Positions 1 through 7,806 of a DNA stretch of 16,838 nt are shown in pieces. Position 1 is the first letter of the stretch. Every line of letters starts with the position of its first letter. Source of the stretch: Anaerolineae bacterium (GTDB taxonomy: Bacteria > Chloroflexota > Anaerolineae > Aggregatilineales > Phototrophicaceae); NCBI GenBank assembly GCA_020848855.1, contig JADLHH010000379.1, forward strand, positions 1 through 16,838. Reading direction: 5' to 3'. Below the pieces are notes generated by a model. That model had not been told where the DNA came from. It saw only the letters and a list, made by a program, of their open reading frames with translations, and ran no database searches. The position numbers and the translations under genes were made by a program.

Positions 1-1
1 G

Positions 2-427
2 CAGAGTCATCTTGAGGATGCCGTCTCGAAATGGGCGACCGTCATTTCCGGGGGGCAGAGGCTGGAGGGGCTGTATTATCAGCCGACGGTGCTGACCGAC
101 ATCAGCGGCGACATGCTGTTGATGCAGGAGGAGACCTTCGGACCGATCGCGCCGATCATCACGTTCGGAAGCGACGACGAAGGTCTCCGGCTGGCGAATA
201 GTTCGGATTACGGGCTGGCGGCTTACGTGTGGACGAACGACCTCAACCGCGCCCAGCGCGCCGCGGAGGAACTGGAGTTCGGCATCGTCGGACTGAACGA
301 CGGCACGCCATCGACCGCTCAGGCGCCGTTCGGCGGCATGAAGCTGTCCGGCATCGGGCGCGAGGGCGGTCACTGGGGTATCGAAGAATTCCTCGACATC
401 AAATACGTATCGGTCGGACTGAAATAG
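2..427 (+). CDS. Aldehyde dehydrogenase, succinate-semialdehyde dehydrogenase-like, C-terminal part (5' end outside window)
   Basis: The reading frame is open from base 2 to a TAG at 425-427, giving the last 141 residues of an NAD(P)-dependent aldehyde dehydrogenase (the family is usually about 450-490 aa). Visible family motifs are EETFGP, the segment GLAAYVWTND, and the C-terminal APFGGMKLSGIGREGG followed by GIEEFLDIKYVSVG. This ending is typical of the GabD/succinate-semialdehyde group, which oxidises succinate semialdehyde to succinate, rather than of betaine or phenylacetaldehyde enzymes. The catalytic cysteine and most of the Rossmann cofactor domain lie upstream of the window, so substrate cannot be confirmed; another semialdehyde is possible. 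No hairpin terminator is obvious directly after the stop, and the gene is not evidently in an operon with what follows. Confidence 0.9.
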   Translation, partial: QSHLEDAVSKWATVISGGQRLEGLYYQPTVLTDISGDMLLMQEETFGPIAPIITFGSDDEGLRLANSSDYGLAAYVWTNDLNRAQRAAEELEFGIVGLNDGTPSTAQAPFGGMKLSGIGREGGHWGIEEFLDIKYVSVGLK

Positions 428-861
428 GGGCGTGAGCAAGACGGGACGCCTGGACATCCCGATTACAGCGACCCTGCCGGAGCGGTGCGGATCGTTCGGA
501 CGGGACGATACGGGGCACAGGGCGCGAAACCATGACAGATTATGCCGGATTTCTGAGGGAAGGCGGCACAAATCCTCGCGGACGGGTGACGAAAAACACG
601 CGGATCGTTCGCGTATGAGGCGTCCGGTAGGTGCCGGATGGGATGAAGGCGCTGAAGACCGCGCCGCGACGGCGGTATATATCATCAGGATAGCACAAGT
701 ACCGGGTCTGACAAGGTACATGTGTACGACAGGTGTACCGATTTTCCTGGCACAGGAGGACGGAGAATGGGGTGGTGGCATCCAGACGGGTATGCACGTC
801 CCGGAGCCTGTCAGAAATCCACTAACGCCACTCTTTACACCATCTCAGACTCAGTGGCATC

Positions 862-889
862 TTGACCCCGCCTTGAAATCTGGTATCTT
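862..889 (+). promoter_or_regulatory. Candidate promoter for the first transporter operon or a leader RNA
   Basis: TTGACC at 862-867 and TATCTT at 884-889 are separated by 16 bp, a fair sigma70-like match in an AT-richer stretch. Transcription would start near 896 and run about 170 nt to the terminator hairpin at 1033-1064. Hexamer matches this loose are common by chance, so this is only a candidate. Confidence 0.35.
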
Positions 890-1032
890 TGTGCTGTACT
901 CGAATTTCGATGGCTGCCCAAAAAGATGAAAATGCCAATGCGCTGTTGTTGTCATCTCGATTATCAGACTCATCTTGAGGTACTGAGCTAGGCGCATCCG
1001 AGTTTTCTGTTCACATTTCGTGGCAGAAATTG

Positions 1033-1064
1033 AACGCCCTGAAGAGTCCTCTCAGGGCGTTTTT
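1033..1064 (+). terminator. Rho-independent terminator hairpin just upstream of the permease gene
   Basis: The arms AACGCCCTGA (1033-1042) and TCAGGGCGTT (1052-1061) pair perfectly over 10 bp, with a 9-nt loop and a T-run (1060-1064) directly after. It sits 28 bp before the permease ATG, leaving no room for a normal promoter in between. Transcripts of the transporter must therefore read through it, or it ends a separate short RNA. Confidence 0.85.
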
Positions 1065-1092
1065 AGTTGCTTGTACAGACAGTCAGGTTCGC

Positions 1093-2061
1093 ATGGCGCG
1101 CTATCTTTCACGGCGATTGCTCCAGGCAATCCCGCTGCTGTTCGTCATCTCACTGTTAACCTTCCTGATCGTGGAAATCGCTCCGGGAGACGCAGCGCAG
1201 ATGTATATCGATCCCAACAAAGGTACCGACCCTGCCTATATCGAGCAGGTGCGGGAGAACCTGGGACTGGATCAGCCGATGTACGTGCGCTATGTGGGCT
1301 GGCTGCGGCAAACGCTTTCGGGCGACCTGGGCTTCTCATTTCGCAACCGACGCCCGGTTGTGCTGGAGATTGGCGACCGGCTGCCGAATACGCTGCTGCT
1401 GGGCGGCGTCTCGCTGGCGCTCTCGTTCGTGATCGCCGTCCCGATTGGCGTGATTTCGGCGCTCAAGCGCTATACCCTGCTCGATTACATCCTCAGCACG
1501 GCGGCACTGGCGGGCATCTCCATTCCGATTTTCTGGGTCGCGCTGCTGCTGATTCAGGTGTTTGCCATCCAGCTTGACTGGCTGCCTGCCACCGGGATGC
1601 GCGACGTTCGGCAGACTTATACCGGCTTGCAGGCGAGCCTCGATGTCGTCCGGCATATGATCCTGCCGATGATCACGCTCAGTCTCGCGCAGGTCGCCAG
1701 TTGGTCGCGCTACCAACGGTCGGCGCTGCTGGACGTGCTGGGGCAGGACTATATGCGCACGGCACAGGGCAAGGGGCTGCGCGAACGCCGCGTCCTGCTG
1801 GTTCATGCGCTGCGCAACGCGCTGATCCCGATGGTGACGCTGCTGGGCATCTCGGTGCCGACGGTCGTGACCGGCGCGTTCATCACCGAGACGATTTTTA
1901 GCTGGCCCGGCATCGGGCGGCTGGGCGTCGAAGCCGTGACCGGGCGCGATTACCCGGTGATCATGGCAGTGACGATGCTTTCGGCGCTGCTGATCGTTGT
2001 CGGCAACCTGCTCGCCGACCTCGCTTATGCCTGGATTGACCCGAGGATTCGTTATGAGTAG
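1093..2061 (+). CDS. ABC transporter permease, DppB/OppB type (transporter 1)
   Basis: This is a 322-residue inner-membrane permease of the peptide/nickel/oligosaccharide (Dpp/Opp) class. It opens with the usual MARYLSRRLLQAIPLLFVIS, whose hydrophobic part is TM1, followed by the IAPGD motif and a periplasmic loop. Several further membrane spans follow, then the cytoplasmic EAA-type loop (AQGKGLRERRVLLVHALRNA) that docks the ATPase. It ends in the family-typical AWIDPRIRYE. I chose ATG 1093 because the homologous N-terminus begins there; an AGG at 1085-1087 is a modest ribosome-binding site, and the upstream extension in frame lies inside the terminator hairpin. Its stop overlaps the start of the next permease gene by 8 bp, indicating translational coupling. 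The substrate is not readable from the sequence. Confidence 0.95.
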   Translation: MARYLSRRLLQAIPLLFVISLLTFLIVEIAPGDAAQMYIDPNKGTDPAYIEQVRENLGLDQPMYVRYVGWLRQTLSGDLGFSFRNRRPVVLEIGDRLPNTLLLGGVSLALSFVIAVPIGVISALKRYTLLDYILSTAALAGISIPIFWVALLLIQVFAIQLDWLPATGMRDVRQTYTGLQASLDVVRHMILPMITLSLAQVASWSRYQRSALLDVLGQDYMRTAQGKGLRERRVLLVHALRNALIPMVTLLGISVPTVVTGAFITETIFSWPGIGRLGVEAVTGRDYPVIMAVTMLSALLIVVGNLLADLAYAWIDPRIRYE

Positions 2062-2944
2062 CGCGGCGGTTGTCCCCATCGAAAGCGAAGCCCGGTCGCA
2101 GCGGTCGCTGGTCTGGCGGCAGTTTCGGCGTCACAAGCTGGCGGTCGCCAGCGCCATCGTCCTGATACTGCTGATCCTCGTGGGCGCGTTCGCGGAACAG
2201 CTTGCGCCGCACGACCCGAACGCCATCAATGCCAGCTATGCGCGCGGCAAGCCGCAGCCGCCGACCGCCGAATACCTGCTGGGCACGGACAACTACGGGC
2301 GCGATTACCTGGCGCGCACGATGGTCGCGCTGCGGATTTCGCTGGTCGTCGGCGTGACGGCGGTGGTGTTTCAACTGGTGATCGGCATCACGGTCGGCGC
2401 GCTCGCCGGGTATTTCGGTGGCTGGGTCGACAACCTGCTGATGCGGATCACCGACATCTTTCTTTCGATACCCGCCTTCCTGCTGCTGCTGATCATGGCA
2501 GGGATTCTCGGCGGCGGGCTGTTCTCGCTGATCGTGGCGATTGGCGCGCTCAACTGGATGACGGTCGCGCGGCTGGTGCGCGCCGAAATCCTGTCGCTCA
2601 AAGAGCGCGAGTTCGTGGTTGCCGGGCGCAGTATCGGCGTGCCTGCCTGGCGGCTAATCCTCGTTTACCTGCTGCCGAACACTGCCGGGTCGATCATCGT
2701 CGCGGCGACGCTGGCGGTTCCCAGCGCGATTCTGACCGAGTCCGCGCTGAGCTTTCTGGGGCTGGGCGTCCCGCCACCCAACGCCAGCCTGGGCAATATG
2801 CTGGGCGAAGCCCAGCAGTGGATTCGCACGTCGTGGTGGATTTGGATCGTGCCGGGTGTTGCCATTTCGATGACGGTGCTGGCGTTCAATTTCGTCGGCG
2901 ACGGTTTGCGAGATGCTCTGGACCCGCACCTGCGGGACATCTGA
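2054..2944 (+). CDS. ABC transporter permease, DppC/OppC type (transporter 1)
   Basis: The partner permease has 296 residues. A cytoplasmic N-terminus with LVWRQFRRHKLA precedes TM1 (about residues 30-48). Then come the APHDPNA loop and the hallmark LLGTDNYGRDYLAR at about 76-88, followed by five further spans. The EAA loop reads EFVVAGRSIGVPAWRLI, and the TESALSFLGLGVPPPNASLGNML motif region lies near the end. The C-terminus NFVGDGLRDALDPHLR is diagnostic of the DppC group. The ATG at 2054 lies in ATGAGTAG, overlapping the stop of the preceding permease gene, and is the natural start; in-frame codons further upstream would run deep into that gene. The protein should form the heterodimeric channel with the DppB-like product. 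Confidence 0.95.
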   Translation: MSSAAVVPIESEARSQRSLVWRQFRRHKLAVASAIVLILLILVGAFAEQLAPHDPNAINASYARGKPQPPTAEYLLGTDNYGRDYLARTMVALRISLVVGVTAVVFQLVIGITVGALAGYFGGWVDNLLMRITDIFLSIPAFLLLLIMAGILGGGLFSLIVAIGALNWMTVARLVRAEILSLKEREFVVAGRSIGVPAWRLILVYLLPNTAGSIIVAATLAVPSAILTESALSFLGLGVPPPNASLGNMLGEAQQWIRTSWWIWIVPGVAISMTVLAFNFVGDGLRDALDPHLRDI

Positions 2945-2984
2945 TTTGGGTATCACGGGCTAATGGAAAAAGGAGAACATGCCC

Positions 2985-4598
2985 ATGCGTAAAGTCGTGT
3001 TACTTGTGCTTTTGACCCTTATCGTAGCTGTTCAAGGCGTATCGGCGCAGGATGCTGAGGCGTTTAGCTGCCCGACGACCGGCGGTACGCTGGTGGTGCA
3101 GGGCGATGGCGACCCGCGCACGCTCAGCGGCTTGTATGCCAATGACGGTCAAAGCCTGGCGGTGACGACCTTCATCGTCGAACCGCTCGTCCTCGGCGGC
3201 GAGAACTGGGGCGACAAGCTGGAACCCGCGCTCGCCGAAAGCTGGGATATTTCCGATGACGGCTTGACCTACACCTTCCACCTGCGCCAGGGCGTCAAGT
3301 GGTCGGACGGCACCGATTTCACGGCGGAAGACGTGAAGTTCACCTACGATGCCGTGCTGCTGGAAGCCAACACGACCGACTGGCGTGGTCCGCTGCTCCA
3401 GAACGGCGTGCCGCCCGTCTTCACGGTCGTGGATGATTACACCATCCAGATGACGCTGCCCGCGATCAACCCCGCCATCCTCAACAGCCTGAGCGTGCCG
3501 ATTGTCCCGGCGCACGGGTTCACCGGCGTCGACAACGTGCTCGACGCGCCGTTCAACACCAACCCGATCACGACGGGACCGTTCAAGTTCGTGACGTGGG
3601 AAACCGGGCAGTATATCGAGCTGGCAGCCAACCCCGATTACTGGCGCGGCGCGCCGTGCCTCGACCGGATCATCGTGCGGTTTGTCAGCGGCGTCGATAA
3701 CGTCGCCAACGCTCTGCAAGCCGGCGAGATCGACTTCGCGCGTATCGACGGCGCCGATCTGTCGCCGTTTGAAGACAACGCCGATTACAGCATCACGCGC
3801 ACCCCGCGCGACCTGATGCGCCTGGTCGGCTTCAATAATCTGAGCGTGACCGTCGGCGATGCTGCCGTCCGCCGCGCGCTGATCACCGGGCTGGATCGGC
3901 AGGCGATCATCGACGTTGCCGCCGCCGGCAATGGCACGATCCCGGATTCGGTGTTCAACCAGTCCGCCTCGAACTACGTGGAAGGCGCGAACGCGCCGTA
4001 TCCGTATGACCCCGAACAGGCGAAGCAGCTTCTGGCGGACGCCGGCTGGACGGACAGCGACGGCAACGGCTTCGTCGATAAGGACGGGCAGGAACTGACG
4101 CTGAAGCTGTCGTATCAGGGGTCGTGGGGGCTGATGCAGGCGATTGCGCCAATCGTGTACGATAACTGGCGCGCCATCGGCGTCAACATCGAACTCGCGC
4201 CGCTGGACGACTCGACGGCTTTTGCCGACATCTACGACAACACCAGCACCGAGAAGCCGTATGACGCGTTCCTGAGCGGCTGGGGCTTGTTCGGAACAGA
4301 CCCGTCGCGCTACAGCACGTTCTACGCCGACGCGACCAGCTACCTGGCGTATGACAACTCGGACGTGACCGCACTGTTCGCGCAGGGCATCACCGAAACC
4401 GATCCTGACGTACGCAACGAAATCTACCGCCAGATCGATACGCTGCTGTGGCAGGACCTGCCGATGATCCCGATCTTCCAGCCGATTGGCGTCTACGTAT
4501 ATTCGTCGAACCTGAACCTGGATGCCGCCGAGATCAACGGCACGTTCCTGACCGGATTGAAATTCCCCGGTCGCGCCTATTTCGTGCAGCCGCAGTAA
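2985..4598 (+). CDS. Extracellular substrate-binding protein, SBP family 5 (DppA/OppA-like, transporter 1)
   Basis: This is a 537-residue exported binding protein that delivers its ligand to the two permeases encoded just upstream. Residues 1-21 form a Sec signal peptide (MRK, then a hydrophobic core) with a likely signal peptidase I site after VSA, before QDAEAF; there is no lipobox cysteine. The family-5 signature lies near residues 75-115: [12 protein letters not shown], then [15 protein letters not shown] and [13 protein letters not shown]. Further typical segments are [10 protein letters not shown] and [14 protein letters not shown]. Two ATGs compete, at 2979 and 2985. The GGAG at 2972-2975 is only 3 nt from the first but 9 nt from the second, so I prefer 2985. 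It lies 40 bp after the permease gene with no terminator between. The ligand could be peptide, sugar or another solute. Confidence 0.93.
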   Translation: MRKVVLLVLLTLIVAVQGVSAQDAEAFSCPTTGGTLVVQGDGDPRTLSGLYANDGQSLAVTTFIVEPLVLGGENWGDKLEPALAESWDISDDGLTYTFHLRQGVKWSDGTDFTAEDVKFTYDAVLLEANTTDWRGPLLQNGVPPVFTVVDDYTIQMTLPAINPAILNSLSVPIVPAHGFTGVDNVLDAPFNTNPITTGPFKFVTWETGQYIELAANPDYWRGAPCLDRIIVRFVSGVDNVANALQAGEIDFARIDGADLSPFEDNADYSITRTPRDLMRLVGFNNLSVTVGDAAVRRALITGLDRQAIIDVAAAGNGTIPDSVFNQSASNYVEGANAPYPYDPEQAKQLLADAGWTDSDGNGFVDKDGQELTLKLSYQGSWGLMQAIAPIVYDNWRAIGVNIELAPLDDSTAFADIYDNTSTEKPYDAFLSGWGLFGTDPSRYSTFYADATSYLAYDNSDVTALFAQGITETDPDVRNEIYRQIDTLLWQDLPMIPIFQPIGVYVYSSNLNLDAAEINGTFLTGLKFPGRAYFVQPQ

Positions 4599-4630
4599 TC
4601 GTCAGGCACGCGGCATTTTGCCGATATTTC

Positions 4631-4658
4631 GTAGGGGCGAGATATGCCTCGCCCCTAC
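4631..4658. repeat. Dispersed GTAGGGGC-type palindrome, copy 1
   Basis: GTAGGGGCGAG (4631-4641) and CTCGCCCCTAC (4648-4658) form a perfect 11-bp inverted repeat around a 6-nt loop. It lies in the 98-bp spacer between the binding-protein gene and the DUF1684 gene. A related element with the same outer ends (GTAGGG...CCCCTAC) occurs at 15503-15529. There is no T-run, so it is unlikely to be an intrinsic terminator. Its ends resemble REP-like palindromes that I recall as multicopy in several bacterial phyla. Confidence 0.75.
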
Positions 4659-4696
4659 ACGCTCAACGAAGCCGAGAAGTGAGCAAAGGATCGAAC

Positions 4697-5548
4697 GTGG
4701 TCACTGCGACAGAGCCAACCCCGTCTGCTGAAGCGAGCGCCTACGAGGCGGAAATCCTGTCCTGGCGGCAGCGGCTCGAAGACCAGCTTCGGGCGGAAAA
4801 CGGCTGGCTGACGCTCACCGGGCTGTACTGGCTGCGCGAGGGCGACAACTCGGTCGGCAGCGACCCGCTTGCCGATGTTCTGCTCCCCGAAAGCGCGCCG
4901 CAGCGCCTCGGCACGATCAATTTGCATGAGGGCGTGACGACTCTGCGCGTCACCAGCGATACCGAAACGACGATTGACGGCGAACTGACCCGCGCTGCTG
5001 TCCTGCGCCACGACTACGATCCGCTGGGGTTCAGCCGCGTCGTCATCGGTTCGGTCAGCTTCCACGTGCTTAAGCGCGGCGACCAGTACGCGATTCGCGT
5101 GCGCGACCTGAACAACTTGGCGCGGCAGACGTTCGCCGGTCGCAACTGGTTTGCCATCGATCCCGCCTATCGGGTTACGGCGACCTATACGCCGCATGAG
5201 CAGCCGCATGACCTGACCACGGGGACGGTTGCCGGGGTCGATATCCCGATGGAGAACCCCGGCTACGTCGAGTTCACGCTGGGCGAGCGCCGCCTGCGGC
5301 TGGAAGCGTTCAGCGGCAGCAATGGGCAAATCTGGTTCGTCTTCCGGGAGACCAGCCCGCAGACGTACCGAGCCGGGCGCTTCCTGTATACGACGGTCGA
5401 CGCCGACGGCACGGCGGTGGTCGACTTCAACAAAGCCTACAACCCGCCGTGCGCGTTCACCCCCTACGCGACCTGCCCGCTGCCCCCCAAAGAGAATATC
5501 CTGACATTCCCGATTGAAGTGGGCGAAGCAGCGCCGAAAGCGCATTGA
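4697..5548 (+). CDS. DUF1684 domain protein
   Basis: This 283-residue protein belongs to the uncharacterised DUF1684 family. The N-terminal part carries ENGWLTLTGLYWLREGDNSVGSDP (about residues 36-58). The C-terminal family signature is near 245-275: DFNKAYNPPCAFTPYATCPL, then PPKENILTFPIEVGE, with its two conserved cysteines and Pro-rich turn. There is no signal peptide or membrane span, so it is probably cytoplasmic. I chose GTG 4697 because AAAGGA (4685-4690) sits 6 nt upstream; an in-frame GTG at 4679 is the alternative. The gene follows the transporter 1 binding-protein gene by 98 bp on the same strand and converges on the GH31 gene, leaving only 36 bp and no visible terminator. No biochemical role is established that I can state; association with transporter 1 is by position only. 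Confidence 0.9.
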   Translation: MVTATEPTPSAEASAYEAEILSWRQRLEDQLRAENGWLTLTGLYWLREGDNSVGSDPLADVLLPESAPQRLGTINLHEGVTTLRVTSDTETTIDGELTRAAVLRHDYDPLGFSRVVIGSVSFHVLKRGDQYAIRVRDLNNLARQTFAGRNWFAIDPAYRVTATYTPHEQPHDLTTGTVAGVDIPMENPGYVEFTLGERRLRLEAFSGSNGQIWFVFRETSPQTYRAGRFLYTTVDADGTAVVDFNKAYNPPCAFTPYATCPLPPKENILTFPIEVGEAAPKAH

Positions 5549-5584
5549 GCGCCGCTACCCACGACGAGCGTTTGATCACCCCGG

Positions 5585-7621
5585 CTATGCCAGCGGCGAC
5601 AGGCAGTCCCACGCCTGCCCGCGCGCGACGTGTACCCAGAGCGGCAGGCTGGTGTAGCCGTGCGTCTCGTGACGCCAGCCGCCGCCGGAGACGACTTCGC
5701 CGGTGAGCAGATTCCGCCATTCGCCGTCCGGCAGGTAGTAGGAAACCTGCCCGCGCTCGTTGAAAATGGGCGCGACCAGCAGCGCCGAGCCGAGCATGTA
5801 CTGCCGGTCAAGCGGGCGGCAGGTCAGGTCATCCGGGAATTCGAGCGCCATCGCCCGCAGCATGGGGATGCCGCGCTGGTGCGCTTCCCGCGCCATGTCC
5901 ATCAGGTAGGGCATCAGCCGCGTCTTGAGGTCGTTGAAGAAGCGCAGGACTTCGCACGCTTCGTCGTCGAACAGCCAGGGCATCCGCGCGCTGGACGCGC
6001 CGTGCAGGCGGCTGTGCGACGACAGCAGCCCGAAGGCGACCCAGCGCTTGTACAGATCGGGGGTGGCGGTGTCGGTAAAGCCGCTGATGTCGTGGCTCCA
6101 GAAGCCGAAGCCGCTCAAGCCCAGCGACAGCCCGCCGCGCAGTGTTTCCGCCATTGACGGATAGGTCGCCATATTGTCGCCGCCCCAATGCACCGGGAAC
6201 TGCTGCCCGCCCGCCGTCGCCGAACGCGCAAAGACGACCGCTTCGCCCTCGCCTTTCTCCCGGCGCAGCAGATCGAAGACCGTCTGGTTATACAGGTAGC
6301 TGTAGTAGTTGTGCATCCGTTCGGGGTCAGAGCCGTCGAAATAGCGCACCGCCGTCGGAATACGTTCGCCGAAGTCGGTCTTGAAGCTGTCCACACCCAT
6401 GTCGAGCAGCGCCTTCAGCTTGCCGGCGAACCAGTCGCACGCCGCCGGATTGGTGAAGTCGACGAACGCCAAGCCCGGCTGCCAGGCATCGACCTGATAC
6501 ACACCACCATCGAGGTCGTGGACCAGGTAACCCTGCGCCGCGCCCTCGTCGAACAGCGGCGAGGCTTCGGCGATGTACGGGTTCATCCATACGCAGATTC
6601 TGATGCCCCTGTCCTTGATGCGCTTCAACATGCCTGCCGGGTCGGGGAAGTTACGGCGATCCCAGATGAAGCTCGTCCAGGTCAGTTCTTTCATCCAGAA
6701 GCAATCGAAGTGGAACACGCTGATCGGGATGCCGAGCGATTCCATGCGCTCGATATTGGCGAGGATCACGTCCTCGTCGTAGTTGGTTGTGAACGAGGTG
6801 GAGAGCCACAGCCCGAACGACCATTCCGGCGGCAGCGCCGGGCGTCCGCTGAGCGCGGTGTACTGGTCGAGCGCATCCTTCATGGTGGGACCGCCGAAGA
6901 GGTAATAATCGAGGCTGTGCCCTTCGGCGCTGAACTGCACGCGGTTGACCTGATGCGACGCCACTTCGAACGACACGCGCCCCGGATGGTTGACCAGCAC
7001 GCCGTATCCCTGGCTGGTCAGGTAGAACGGGACGTTCTTGTAGGCGTATTCCGAGAGCGTGCCGCCGTCTTCATTCCACATGTCGAGCGACTGCCCGTTC
7101 TTGACGAACGTGCCGAAATGTTCGCCCAAGCCGTAGACTGTCTCGCCGACTGCCAGCGATAACTGCTCGCGCAGGTACGATTTGCCATCCTGATTGAACA
7201 ACCCGACGGCGCGATGCTCGCTGGCGGTGAGCGGCTCGCCGTCGCGCAGGAAGTCGAAGCGCCATTCGCCGCCTTCGGCGGGGGCGACGACCGACAGCCG
7301 ACCGGCGCTCAGCCATGCGTGGCTCGCATCCTGCCCGGTGGCGACGGCAGCGTTCGACTGCGCGTAGTCGAGGTCGAAGGCGGGCAGGCGCGCGCGCTTC
7401 CCCTTGAAGTGCGTCACCTGCACGCGGATCACGTCTGGCATGGGCGAGGTGAAGCGGACGGTAATGGTCGCGCCGTCGAGATAGCTGCTGCGGTGGTGGA
7501 TAGCGCGGTCGTAGCCGGTGACGACCAACGCATCCGGCTCGGCGCGCACATCAACGACCGTCCCCGGGTACATTGCCGTCGTGCCGGGCAGCAGCCGCCA
7601 CTGCCCCTGATCGAATTTCAT
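5585..7621 (-). CDS. yicI: Alpha-xylosidase, glycoside hydrolase family 31 (YicI-like)
   Basis: This 678-residue enzyme should release alpha-linked xylose from the non-reducing end of oligosaccharides by a retaining mechanism. The order is an N-terminal beta-sandwich (about 1-240), a (beta/alpha)8 barrel (about 260-580) and a C-terminal beta domain. The nucleophile is D416 in KTDFGERIPT and the acid/base is D482 in HWGGD; both carry the same numbers as in E. coli YicI. The YicI residues tied to xylose preference or aglycone binding (F277, C307, F308, W315, K414) are also at identical positions. The protein is about 94 residues shorter than YicI (772 aa), so the distal C-terminal domain is missing or reduced. 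There is no signal peptide. ATG 7621 is preceded by AAAGGGG with a 5-nt gap. It follows the GH42 gene by 185 bp, where a TACAAT (minus strand, 7652-7657) without a clear -35 might give a secondary promoter. Confidence 0.95.
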   Translation of the reverse strand: MKFDQGQWRLLPGTTAMYPGTVVDVRAEPDALVVTGYDRAIHHRSSYLDGATITVRFTSPMPDVIRVQVTHFKGKRARLPAFDLDYAQSNAAVATGQDASHAWLSAGRLSVVAPAEGGEWRFDFLRDGEPLTASEHRAVGLFNQDGKSYLREQLSLAVGETVYGLGEHFGTFVKNGQSLDMWNEDGGTLSEYAYKNVPFYLTSQGYGVLVNHPGRVSFEVASHQVNRVQFSAEGHSLDYYLFGGPTMKDALDQYTALSGRPALPPEWSFGLWLSTSFTTNYDEDVILANIERMESLGIPISVFHFDCFWMKELTWTSFIWDRRNFPDPAGMLKRIKDRGIRICVWMNPYIAEASPLFDEGAAQGYLVHDLDGGVYQVDAWQPGLAFVDFTNPAACDWFAGKLKALLDMGVDSFKTDFGERIPTAVRYFDGSDPERMHNYYSYLYNQTVFDLLRREKGEGEAVVFARSATAGGQQFPVHWGGDNMATYPSMAETLRGGLSLGLSGFGFWSHDISGFTDTATPDLYKRWVAFGLLSSHSRLHGASSARMPWLFDDEACEVLRFFNDLKTRLMPYLMDMAREAHQRGIPMLRAMALEFPDDLTCRPLDRQYMLGSALLVAPIFNERGQVSYYLPDGEWRNLLTGEVVSGGGWRHETHGYTSLPLWVHVARGQAWDCLSPLA

Positions 7622-7806
7622 AATGACCCCTTTGTATGCAAATATGCCCCTATTGTAGACTGCCGGAAGCGATCCCGCCCACAGGCAGTGGCGTGGTGAT
7701 CAGCCTGTGACCGGACGGCGTGCGGCGCGATCGGGCAGGGGCAGGCTGCGCCGGCGCGATGCGGCAGCCAGCGACAGCCAACTGTGGCGATCCTGCGGAA
7801 CCCGGC

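Larger units (their letters stand above)
428..1092. other. 665-bp region without a convincing gene; carries leader and terminator of the transporter operon
   Basis: The nominal open frame at 432-929 is Arg/Gly-rich, has no domain I recognise and no ribosome-binding site, so I do not call it. Structured elements are: a cluster of four GTAC tetramers at 699, 716, 724 and 735, including the inverted repeat GGTACA (715-720) / TGTACC (734-739); a 12-bp direct repeat GCGGATCGTTCG near 487 and 600; a possible sigma70-type promoter at 862-889; a 22-codon ATG frame at 910-978; and a terminator hairpin at 1033-1064. The second half (about 820-1065) is visibly more AT-rich than the coding DNA around it, as expected of regulatory sequence. 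Confidence 0.6.

Noticed and set aside
532..618. A 28-codon ATG frame (begins MTDYAGFLREGG)
   Set aside because: The composition is plausible but there is no ribosome-binding site or known family; too short to support without conservation data.
432..929. A 165-codon frame starting at GTG after the aldehyde dehydrogenase
   Set aside because: There is no ribosome-binding site, no recognisable domain and a random-looking Arg/Gly-rich composition; it runs through the proposed promoter region.
1007..1014. CTGTTCAC near the first transporter leader, matching the distal half-site of O2
   Set aside because: Only an 8-bp half-site without a partner; chance match cannot be excluded, so I do not extend the LacI regulon to transporter 1.
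1020..1577. Plus-strand frame overlapping the first permease gene
   Set aside because: It is out of frame with a clear DppB-like protein and begins inside the terminator region; typical shadow frame.
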